From positions 62,001 through 126,000 of IMG/VR virus record IMGVR_UViG_3300036770_007495: a DNA stretch of 64,000 nucleotides; one strand, written 5' to 3'. The notes beneath the pieces were generated by a model. It was not told the DNA's origin. It did not search any database and was given only the letters and a program-made list of their open reading frames with translations. A program made the position numbers and the translations under genes. The stretch comes from a virus. Shown piece after piece: positions 5,281 through 10,452 of the stretch; the stretch's first letter is position 1, and each line of letters opens with the position of its first letter.

Positions 5281-5469
5281 ATGAATACATACGAACAATT
5301 GAAGGAGCTTGTAGAAGCATTTGCCATTGAAGACGAAAAGTTCAATAATGGCAAGTCGTCTGCAAGTACAAATGCACGTAAGCGTTTACAAGATATTATT
5401 GTGCTTGCAAAGACTCGTCGCAACGAAATTACGGCTGAGAAGAATGCACGCAAGCAAGCAAAAGCTTAA
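5281..5469 (+). CDS. histone H1-like (Hc1-type) protein
   Basis: 62 residues: an N-terminal helix YEQLKELVEAFAIEDEKF, then a Lys/Arg/Ala-rich part with NARKRLQDIIVLAKTRRNEI. This pattern (KFxxGKxxAxTxxRKxLQDIxxLAK) matches the short chromatin proteins related to chlamydial Hc1, which also occur in Bacteroidetes and PVC-group bacteria and in some large phages. A role in condensing or marking DNA is inferred. It has its own sigma70-type promoter inside the tRNA array and no room for a ribosome binding site, which suggests early leaderless expression. Confidence 0.7.
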   Translation: MNTYEQLKELVEAFAIEDEKFNNGKSSASTNARKRLQDIIVLAKTRRNEITAEKNARKQAKA

Positions 5470-5481
5470 GCGTAGTAATTA

Positions 5482-5557
5482 GCCCGGTTAGCTCAGCGGT
5501 AGTAGCGCCTCCTTTACACGGAGATTGTCGGCGGTTCGATCCCGTCACCGGGTACCA
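5482..5557 (+). tRNA. tRNA-Val(TAC)
   Basis: Acceptor GCCCGGT/ACCGGGT, stem CCTCC/GGAGA with loop TTTACAC giving TAC, discriminator A, CCA encoded. Confidence 0.93.
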
Positions 5558-5563
5558 GTTTAT

Positions 5564-5638
5564 GGGGCTCTAGTGCTAGCGGTAACACGTCGCCTTTGCA
5601 CGGCGAAGTTTGGGGTTCGACTCCCCAGAGCTCCACCA
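5564..5638 (+). tRNA. tRNA-Ala(TGC)
   Basis: Acceptor GGGGCTC/GAGCTCC has the G3-T70 wobble pair that identifies tRNA-Ala. Loop TTTGCAC gives TGC. CCA encoded. Confidence 0.95.
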
Positions 5639-5648
5639 ATTTCTAAAT

Positions 5649-5734
5649 GATCGGCGTCTGAAATGTATAAAGCCGGATAACCCGCGGAGATTGGGTCGGA
5701 TGAGATTAATAATGACGAGTATACCCGGTCACCA
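5649..5734 (+). tRNA. tRNA-like element, no assignable anticodon
   Basis: GATCGG pairs with CCGGTC across 86 nt and is followed by ACCA, so acceptor and CCA end are present. An internal hairpin ACCC/GGGT has a 9-nt loop, and no canonical T-arm is seen. Probably a degenerate or highly divergent tRNA. Confidence 0.4.
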
Positions 5735-5736
5735 AT

Positions 5737-5878
5737 TCCTCGGTAGTGTAATGGTGCAACGGTCAGCAGCGAAAGATCGGGTCTTCCTTAAGGGTCTGCA
5801 GCAAACAGACCAAACAGGCGAATCTTAGCGAATGTCTGCGGACAACAGGTGTTGGTTCGAATCCAACCTGAGGACACA
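5737..5878 (+). tRNA. tRNA-like gene with about 66-nt insertion
   Basis: Acceptor TCCTCGG/CTGAGGA and a canonical T-arm GTTGG-TTCGAAT-CCAAC lie 142 nt apart, twice the normal size. The extra sequence falls in the anticodon region and holds a perfect hairpin GGTCTG-CAGCAAA-CAGACC. The 3' end is ACA where CCA is expected. The anticodon cannot be read. Confidence 0.45.
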
Positions 5879-5880
5879 TT

Positions 5881-6083
5881 TTGATAGCAAGGAAAGACGC
5901 AGTTCGCGGGTAATGAGAAAGCAATGAGTGGGGCCGGGTTGGTCAATGGGCTGCAAATGATTGCAACGTCTGCAGCGAGCACCAACTGGACGGAAGCATT
6001 GCAAAGTGTAGATTACAAATGGAGAATGGGCAAGGAGGCTGGGTCTACCAGCATTAACTCCCCGATACCTCACCAGCTATCAA
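5881..6083 (+). ncRNA. stem-closed structured RNA, about 203 nt
   Basis: TTGATAGC (5881-5888) pairs perfectly with GCTATCAA (6076-6083), and the array spacer TCAATTTCA follows at once. The interior is GC-richer than coding DNA here and no start, family or codon pattern supports a protein. I recognise no RNA family. Confidence 0.5.
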
Positions 6084-6237
6084 TTTCAGAACATTCAATC
6101 AACCGCAACACAGAGGTCGATCTTGCAAGCCGAGTACCTCTGACGGCTCTGATAACAGGTGCGCTTGCACAAGCCTTGCGAATGGTTCTGCATGCACCAG
6201 CTGAATTAGCTACTCAGTGTGGTGCTAAATTTTCTAT
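6084..6237 (+). other. non-coding spacer with hairpin
   Basis: It contains a 7-bp hairpin CAGAGGT/ACCTCTG (near 6112-6151) and smaller hairpins around 6160-6230. No gene is seen. Confidence 0.3.
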
Positions 6238-6312
6238 GGACGTTGAGCCAGCTGGCGTGGGCGGAAGTCTGCAAAACTTCTTAGGTGGGTTCGATTCTCA
6301 CAACGTCCTCCA
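6238..6312 (+). tRNA. tRNA-Cys(GCA)
   Basis: Acceptor GGACGTT/AACGTCC, stem GAAGT/ACTTC with loop CTGCAAA giving GCA, discriminator T as in bacterial tRNA-Cys, CCA encoded. Confidence 0.93.
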
Positions 6313-6337
6313 ATTCTAGTACGCGTATCCGGCGCGA

Positions 6338-6404
6338 GGCTCGTCGCTGGTTAATTCTAGACACCTGGTCTTCCAACGTCGCAGGTGAAGTTAACGAGCC
6401 GCCA
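6338..6404 (+). ncRNA. long hairpin RNA with tRNA-like acceptor and CCA
   Basis: GGCTCGT/ACG-AGCC forms an acceptor-like stem that ends in GCCA and the array spacer. Inside there is no cloverleaf but a continuous hairpin: GTTAA/TTAAC, then CACCTG/CAGGTG around a 14-nt loop. A minihelix that tRNA-processing enzymes could recognise. Confidence 0.45.
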
Positions 6405-6408
6405 ATTT

Positions 6409-6837
6409 ATGAAAACAAAAATGCTGATATTTGGTTTGCCGGGATCCGGCAAAACCACTCTTGCAAAAAAGTTAGTTGGTGCAGTTGCTGACTCTATGCA
6501 CATCAATGCTGATGCAGTTAGAAGTGCAGTTGATGATTGGGATTTTTCGCAACAAGGCCGCATTCAACAAGCACATAGAATGCATCAATTGAGTGAAGCA
6601 AGCAATGCTGCTCTTGTAGTTTGTGACTTTGTCTGTCCTTACCAAAGCACAAGAGATGCATTGTTCAATGATTACTTTCAAGTGTTCATGGATACCATCA
6701 AGAGCAGCAGATTTGCTGATACAGATGCAATTTTTGAACATGTCAATTATTGTGATTTTCGAATTACAAATTTTGACCAAACAGAAATTTTTATCAAATT
6801 CATTGTTGATTTAGTTGTAAAACCATCCATTGTATAA
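6409..6837 (+). CDS. APS-kinase-like P-loop kinase
   Basis: 142 residues. Walker A is GLPGSGKTT (about residues 7-15); the following INADAVRSAVDDWDFSQQGR, then HRMHQLSEA, VVCDFVCPYQSTRDALF and an RFADTDAIFE...DFRIT tail all follow the adenylylsulfate kinase (CysC) layout. The fold phosphorylates a small hydroxylated substrate with ATP; many phage members are probably not true APS kinases. The ATG at 6409 is 4 nt after the CCA-like end of the hairpin RNA; an in-frame ATG upstream would read through that RNA. Substrate unknown. Confidence 0.75.
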   Translation: MKTKMLIFGLPGSGKTTLAKKLVGAVADSMHINADAVRSAVDDWDFSQQGRIQQAHRMHQLSEASNAALVVCDFVCPYQSTRDALFNDYFQVFMDTIKSSRFADTDAIFEHVNYCDFRITNFDQTEIFIKFIVDLVVKPSIV

Positions 6838-6856
6838 GAGTAAATAAACAACAAAA

Positions 6857-6939
6857 GCCCCGGTAGCGGATCCGCCTTCTAAGCGGAGCATTGTACCGTA
6901 ATTGGACGCATACAGGTTCGAGTCCTGTTCGGGGTACCA
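6857..6939 (+). tRNA. tRNA-Arg(TCT) lacking a normal D-arm
   Basis: Acceptor GCCCCGG/TCGGGGT, stem CCGC/GCGG with loop CTTCTAA giving TCT, good T-arm, CCA encoded. Only 8 nt separate the acceptor and anticodon stems, while the variable region is about 24 nt. Confidence 0.78.
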
Positions 6940-6950
6940 CTTTTCAAAAA

Positions 6951-7027
6951 TCCCTGCGTATCATAATTAGCTAATGTCCTCGCCTGTGAAGCGAGCTAAG
7001 ACGGGGCAGAACCGTCCCAGGGAACCA
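6951..7027 (+). tRNA. tRNA-His(GTG)
   Basis: Stem CTCGC/GCGAG with loop CTGTGAA gives GTG. CCA is encoded. The extra G at position -1 and the C73 typical of tRNA-His are not encoded; the discriminator is A and the innermost acceptor pair is mismatched. Confidence 0.85.
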
Positions 7028-7078
7028 TTTCCGGAATAGTTGCAAACGAGGGTTCGAAACCTCAAATAGCATCTAACA

Positions 7079-7163
7079 GAGATTCAAAGCATCGAAGTTT
7101 ATAGGTTGAACGGGACCCTGACAGGTTGATGGTGTGTTCGAGTGCACACGTGCTTTGAGTCTC
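7079..7163 (+). ncRNA. small RNA closed by a 13-bp stem
   Basis: Positions 7079-7091 (GAGATTCAAAGCA) pair without mismatch, with one G-T pair, with 7151-7163 (TGCTTTGAGTCTC). Inside is a T-arm-like hairpin GTGTG...CACAC with TTCGAGT (7132-7149). A T-arm-like piece also lies just upstream (GAGG-GTTCGAAA-CCTC). There is no CCA end or anticodon arm; possibly a rearranged tRNA or a distinct tRNA-like RNA. Confidence 0.45.
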
Positions 7164-7169
7164 GATAAT

Positions 7170-7244
7170 TTATCTGGCTGTTGCAATGAGGTAAAGACCC
7201 AACGCAATGCCAAATAGTCCAAAAAGTAAAAGTAAAATATTCAT
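7170..7244 (-). CDS. tiny membrane protein
   Basis: 24 residues, MNILLLLFGLFGIALGLYL then IATAR: one hydrophobic helix with a basic C-terminus. It lies 19 nt downstream of another tiny membrane protein on the same strand. Single-helix proteins of this kind occur among phage lysis and membrane-effector genes; no family can be named. Confidence 0.45.
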   Translation of the reverse strand: MNILLLLFGLFGIALGLYLIATAR

Positions 7245-7263
7245 AGGGGCTGCGTTCTCAAAA

Positions 7264-7350
7264 CTATGGCAAAGATTTTGCTATAGCAATGAAAATAACA
7301 GCAATGCATGAAATTCCAAAAAACATGTGGATTATTTCATAGAAGTTCAT
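7264..7350 (-). CDS. tiny membrane protein
   Basis: 28 residues with a central hydrophobic helix (MFFGISCIAVIFIAIAK). A CTAAATA late box lies exactly 5 nt before the ATG, which supports a real gene. It is the only late transcription unit directed against the tRNA array. Function unknown. Confidence 0.55.
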   Translation of the reverse strand: MNFYEIIHMFFGISCIAVIFIAIAKSLP

Positions 7351-7355
7351 ATAGT

Positions 7356-7362
7356 TATTTAG
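7356..7362 (-). promoter_or_regulatory. late-promoter box CTAAATA
   Basis: CTAAATA on the - strand, 5 nt before the start at 7350. Confidence 0.6.
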
Positions 7363-7369
7363 TCAAAAT

Positions 7370-7457
7370 GCTGGTGTGGCTGAGCGGTCTAAAGCACTTG
7401 CCTTGTAAGCAAGCGGGAGTGATCCCATCGTCAGTTCGAATCTGACCACCAGCTCCA
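7370..7457 (+). tRNA. class II tRNA with Thr anticodon TGT
   Basis: Acceptor GCTGGTG/CACCAGC, stem CTTGC/GCAAG with loop CTTGTAA giving TGT. The body TGGCTGAGCGGTCTAAAGC and a long variable arm (GGGA/TCCC) are those of Ser or Leu tRNAs, not Thr. Confidence 0.85.
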
Positions 7458-7463
7458 TTTTCC

Positions 7464-7742
7464 ATGAACAATCGTAGATCATTCTTCAAAAGCCTCATTG
7501 GCTTGATCGTTGCACCAAAGGTTGCTGAAGCTCTACCAACAGAAGCTCCAATACCATCAATTCCTGTATATGCTCCAATGAGGAGATTAAGGGCTAATTG
7601 GTCAATTGAAGTGGAGCAAGATCTTATGCGTATGCATGGCATAGACCTTGATGCAATGCTATTAACAAATATGTCAAAAGCAATTCAGGAAGAAATTGAT
7701 AATGACATGGTAAAAAAATTAACAAAGAAAATGGGGAGTTAG
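7464..7742 (+). CDS. capsid-protein fragment with Tat-like leader
   Basis: 92 residues. The first 25 (MNNRRSFFKSLIGLIVAPKV) look like a twin-arginine signal peptide. Residues 39-87, from RRLRANWSIEVEQDLMRMHG onward, align with residues about 238-286 of the major capsid protein encoded at 21912 (RRLGARWSVELEQDLKNMNG), including GIDLDA/GIDIDA and IQEEID/IQAEID. It is far too short to be a capsid subunit. The stop codon lies inside tRNA-Val. A chimera of an export leader and a gp23 segment, or a decayed gp23 paralogue; function unknown. Confidence 0.7.
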   Translation: MNNRRSFFKSLIGLIVAPKVAEALPTEAPIPSIPVYAPMRRLRANWSIEVEQDLMRMHGIDLDAMLLTNMSKAIQEEIDNDMVKKLTKKMGS

Positions 7743-7806
7743 TATAGAAGCAGTACATTGGCTCGACACGCCAAAGAAGAAGGAGCGTTACCTTCACTCC
7801 CTACCA
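7733..7806 (+). tRNA. tRNA-Val(GAC) with C33
   Basis: Acceptor GGGGAGT/ACTCCCT, stem TTGGC/GCCAA with loop TCGACAC giving GAC; position 33 is C. CCA encoded. Its first 10 nt overlap the end of the preceding coding sequence. Confidence 0.78.
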
Positions 7807-7807
7807 T

Positions 7808-7882
7808 GGTTCCTAAGCATAGATAGCGATGCACACGATTGGTATTTGTGATAGAGGAGTGCAAATCTCCTAGGAACCTCCA
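7808..7882 (+). tRNA. tRNA-Thr(GGT)
   Basis: Acceptor GGTTCCT/AGGAACC, stem CACGA/TTGTG with loop TTGGTAT giving GGT; CCA encoded. It begins 2 nt after the previous tRNA. Confidence 0.88.
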
Positions 7883-8004
7883 CTCATCGCAGACAACACA
7901 TAAAATGCATGTATGTGAAGCAACTAATAAAAAAACAATGTAGTTGCAAATAGCGAAGTTGAGATTAAAATAATGCACAAGAGCAAGATAAAGCTCAATG
8001 ATCT

Positions 8005-8403
8005 TTGAAAAATTCCGTGGTGGCAGAACAATGGGTCGCCAGCCCATAATGCACTAAGCAACGTCTGAAAAGACGCCAGGTAGGTTGAAGAAGTTGTGCC
8101 GGATAAAGCTGAAATAGCCAAGGTTGGCTAACCTTGAGTGACGTAAGAAGACAACAAATCGCAATAATCTTGCTGATGGCTGTATTGTCTTGGAGATAAC
8201 CATTCCTCCCTATCATTAACAGTGAGAGTAATTAACTCATTGGATAGTGGCTGAATAATCCGACACAATGGAGGCTTGTGAGTAGTCAGGAATCTCACCC
8301 ACACTAATTTTGGCTAACGAATTCTGTATGCCACCTCCCGTAACCAATGGAAAAATTACAGAATGCGTTTGTGGGAGTCGCAGAAACCTTCAGTAATTTT
8401 CAA
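8005..8403 (+). ncRNA. candidate large structured RNA
   Basis: The 559 nt between 7883 and 8441 hold no convincing + strand gene. Several perfect hairpins are visible: ATGGG-TCGCCAG-CCCAT near 8029-8045, CGTCT-GAAA-AGACG (a GNRA-type tetraloop) near 8063-8076, AAGGTT-GGCT-AACCTT near 8119-8134, AAGACAA/TTGTCTT near 8147-8193, and ATTCTGT/ACAGAAT near 8321-8364. TTGAAAA (8005-8011) can close with TTTTCAA (8397-8403). Large ornate RNAs such as GOLLD and ROOL occur next to phage tRNA genes; membership is not shown. On the - strand a short hydrophobic reading frame ends at 7924 but lacks a good start. Confidence 0.4.
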
Positions 8404-8441
8404 CAATCTCGCAAGAGGATAAAAAGGAAACACACATACAC

Positions 8442-8657
8442 ATGAATAAAAACGCATATGAAATTCGCTTGGAAGTTCTTGGAATGGCTCATGGCACCGT
8501 CTGGAGCCTGTACCATGAAAAGCTCAATGCAATGAGAATCAATGCTGATAAAGCAAATCAGTTCTTTGATGAGACATTGGTTGACAAGCTTGCGCCTAGC
8601 GCAAAGGACGTTTTGTCTTATGCTGCTGAACTCTATGAGTTCGTAGAAGGCAAATAA
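8442..8657 (+). CDS. small hypothetical protein
   Basis: 71 residues, helical and mildly acidic (EIRLEVLGMAHGTVW, then VLSYAAELYEFVEGK). Similar short proteins beginning with N-x-x-Y-E-I/L-R-L-x-V-L are familiar from T4-like cyanophages, function unknown. A purine-rich stretch GGATAAAAAGG lies about 13-23 nt upstream. Confidence 0.65.
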   Translation: MNKNAYEIRLEVLGMAHGTVWSLYHEKLNAMRINADKANQFFDETLVDKLAPSAKDVLSYAAELYEFVEGK

Positions 8658-8705
8658 AGTCAAAGTGGTGCTGGATAACCACATTAAACACCAGCTATTT
8701 TCAAT

Positions 8706-8801
8706 GCTCCAGTAGCTCAATTGGTAGAGCGGAAGGCTTATACCCTTCGTATGCACCAGATTAGTGCGCGGTTGTCGGTTCGAGCCCGGCCTGGAGTACC
8801 A
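8706..8801 (+). tRNA. tRNA with Ile anticodon TAT and long variable arm
   Basis: Acceptor GCTCCAG/CTGGAGT as in the Ile tRNA at 2399, stem GAAGG/CCTTC with loop CTTATAC giving TAT. A variable arm of about 20 nt (GCAC/GTGC) is present, which is not normal for Ile. Confidence 0.82.
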
Positions 8802-8809
8802 TTTTACAT

Positions 8810-9265
8810 ATGAGATTTGAAGGAAAAAAAGTGATTGTTGCAAGTGGATATTTTGACCCACTGCACATTGGTCATGTTGAATATCTCAAACTAGCAAGAA
8901 TGCTGGGTGATATGCTGGTAGTCATTGTCAACAATGACAAGCAAGCTGCTCTCAAAAAAGGAAAATCATTCATGTCTGAAAATGACAGATGGCGCCTTGT
9001 GGGTGAACTCAAATGTGTGGATATTCCAGTTCTCTCCATTGACGATGGTGCATCTGTATCTGATACAATTCAAATGCTTGTAGACAAAGGTTTCAATCCT
9101 GCCATCTTTGCCAAAGGTGGTGATAGATTCAGCAATGAAATACCTGAAGCACAGGTGTGCAGAGAGCATGGTATTCAAATCGTGGATGGTCTTGGAGACA
9201 AGATTAGATCATCATCAGAATTAGTTTCCAACGCATATGAAAGTAGATTACAAATTTGTCCCTAA
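8810..9265 (+). CDS. cytidylyltransferase-like nucleotidyltransferase
   Basis: 151 residues. The N-terminal GYFDPLHIGHVEYL carries the HxGH nucleotide-binding signature of the cytidylyltransferase family (TagD, HldE C-terminal domain, PCT). DRWRLVGEL and a late KIRSSSEL, equivalent to the second nucleotide-binding motif, follow. Such enzymes activate a sugar or alditol phosphate with CTP or ATP. It overlaps the following cupin gene by 29 nt, so the two are probably translated together. It may feed the glycan cluster at 43-55 kb; the substrate cannot be told from sequence. Confidence 0.8.
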   Translation: MRFEGKKVIVASGYFDPLHIGHVEYLKLARMLGDMLVVIVNNDKQAALKKGKSFMSENDRWRLVGELKCVDIPVLSIDDGASVSDTIQMLVDKGFNPAIFAKGGDRFSNEIPEAQVCREHGIQIVDGLGDKIRSSSELVSNAYESRLQICP

Positions 9266-9590
9266 AGGATGGGGGTTTGAAAAGTGGATTTGCAACAATG
9301 AAAAATATTGCGGCAAATTGCTCTTCATTGCCAAAGATAAGAAGATTTCTTGGCATTATCACAAACTCAAGGATGAACATTTTTACATCAACAAAGGTTC
9401 AGTAATAGTCCTTTATGGTGACAATAAAAATATCAATTTAGCTACATCTGAAATTCTGAAGCAAGGTGATGTATTTCATGTTCCAGTTGGAATGATTCAC
9501 AGATTAATTGCTTTAGAAGATACAGAGGTATTTGAATTTTCGACTCAACATTTTGACGAAGATTCTATCAGAGTGGAAAAAGGTGATTGA
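9237..9590 (+). CDS. cupin-domain protein
   Basis: 117 residues. KPKGWGFEKW-like opening, SWHYHKLKDEHFYINKGSV and GDVFHVPVGMIHRLIALED correspond to the two conserved cupin motifs, with His and Glu metal ligands. The pattern is closest to the type II mannose-6-phosphate isomerase cupins. It overlaps the nucleotidyltransferase gene and ends 2 nt before tRNA-Leu. Likely a sugar-phosphate isomerase or epimerase; substrate uncertain. Confidence 0.75.
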   Translation: MKVDYKFVPKGWGFEKWICNNEKYCGKLLFIAKDKKISWHYHKLKDEHFYINKGSVIVLYGDNKNINLATSEILKQGDVFHVPVGMIHRLIALEDTEVFEFSTQHFDEDSIRVEKGD

Positions 9591-9592
9591 AT

Positions 9593-9668
9593 GGCCAAGT
9601 GACGGAATGGCATACGTATCGGTCTCAAAAACCGAGTTCTGTGGGTTCGACTCCCACCTTGGCTACCA
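9593..9668 (+). tRNA. tRNA with Leu anticodon CAA and short variable loop
   Basis: Acceptor GGCCAAG/CTTGGCT, discriminator A, stem TCGGT/ACCGA with loop CTCAAAA giving CAA, variable loop about 5 nt. Last tRNA of the array; its CCA overlaps a late-promoter box. Confidence 0.87.
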
Positions 9669-9674
9669 TAAATA
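9668..9674 (+). promoter_or_regulatory. late-promoter box ATAAATA
   Basis: ATAAATA 5 nt before the ATG at 9680; overlaps the CCA of tRNA-Leu. Confidence 0.65.
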
Positions 9675-9679
9675 TACAG

Positions 9680-10063
9680 ATGAACTTTACTGCACTGTAT
9701 GAGCAAAAAATGTACGCTTTGATTTTTGAAAAAAACTATGGAACAATTCCTAATCCTCCAATTGATGTAGTACTCTCAAAAAGGGCAACAAAAGATCTAA
9801 AAAAAGATCCTATGCTTCGTGCCAATTTCATTAAACGAATGAAGAATTGGGAAAATTTACGCCGTGATCGTGTGTGGGAAAAATTAGCTGCATCATCACG
9901 TTTAAATGACAAATTCAACTTGCCCAGAAACATTACAGCTGTTGCTTTGGATTTGGGTGGAGCACATTGGTATAGAGCCATTGGATACATTGATGACAAC
10001 AATGTGTATCAGATTTTCTCCATCATGACGCACGAAGCATTCAATAAAATAGCTGTATCATGA
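9680..10063 (+). CDS. RelE-like protein, possible mRNA interferase
   Basis: 127 residues. The second half (KNWENLRRDRVWEKLAASSR ... LPRNITAVALDLGG, then WYRAIGYI and IFSIMTHEAFNKI) resembles the RelE/ParE toxin fold: a basic helix, then beta strands, then the TH-x-x-[FY]-x-K ending. The catalytic residues of RelE cannot be confirmed and no antitoxin gene is next to it. The first ATG after the tRNA with a late box 5 nt upstream fixes the start. It could instead be an uncharacterised late regulator. Confidence 0.45.
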   Translation: MNFTALYEQKMYALIFEKNYGTIPNPPIDVVLSKRATKDLKKDPMLRANFIKRMKNWENLRRDRVWEKLAASSRLNDKFNLPRNITAVALDLGGAHWYRAIGYIDDNNVYQIFSIMTHEAFNKIAVS

Positions 10064-10093
10064 TTTTTTTACAGCATTATGTTATCCGAGAAA

Positions 10094-10100
10094 ATAAATA
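10094..10100 (+). promoter_or_regulatory. late-promoter box ATAAATA
   Basis: The box touches the ATG at 10101 and lies 6 nt before the ATG at 10107. The usual spacing favours 10107 as the start codon. Confidence 0.6.
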
Positions 10101-10106
10101 ATGCCA

Positions 10107-10436
10107 ATGAACGACCACAAGAATTTAATCACTGAATTTCTTAGCGGAGGATGGATCATTTTGATCATTGGAGCATCTGGAATGGGTGCAAGAATTCTGT
10201 GCAGTGGTGTTCGTCATTCTGCATTAGAGATCGTTAAAAAAATAATTGCAGCAGCTCTTTGCTCTGGCATTGCTTGGTATGTGTTGGAGCAGACTGATTT
10301 AGCAAGTCTCACCAAAGCAATTGTTTACGGTGTAGTTGGTGTTGTAAGCCCTGAACTCATCAATGGTCTCATCAAGATTGGTGCAAAATTTGCCAAGAAC
10401 CCAACCAAATTCTTCGACGACAACAAGAGCAATTGA
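10107..10436 (+). CDS. holin-like membrane protein
   Basis: 109 residues with three hydrophobic segments: GGWIILIIGASGMGARIL, IIAAALCSGIAWYVL and IVYGVVGVVSPELI, then a Lys/Asn-rich tail. This resembles the small LydA/HP1-type phage holins that form membrane holes at lysis. It is immediately followed by the DUF1501 cassette. An ATG two codons upstream is possible but would touch the promoter box. Confidence 0.6.
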   Translation: MNDHKNLITEFLSGGWIILIIGASGMGARILCSGVRHSALEIVKKIIAAALCSGIAWYVLEQTDLASLTKAIVYGVVGVVSPELINGLIKIGAKFAKNPTKFFDDNKSN

Positions 10437-10452
10437 AATTTCATGATTTGCA

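Larger units (their letters stand above)
151..8710 (+). repeat. dispersed inter-tRNA spacer near CAATTTCAAAT
   Basis: About 19 RNA units in the array are separated by almost the same 8-12 nt, for example after 151, 649, 929, 1800, 2389, 2474, 2527, 2612, 2785, 3691, 3954, 4433, 4518, 4605, 4693, 4775, 6081 and 8698. The spacer also flanks units that are not tRNAs, so it marks RNA boundaries. Confidence 0.7.

Noticed and set aside
5924-6319. A 131-codon open frame across the region before tRNA-Cys
   Set aside because: It ends inside tRNA-Cys, has no recognisable domain or start signal and crosses the end of a stem-closed RNA; chance open frame in a GC-richer non-coding region.
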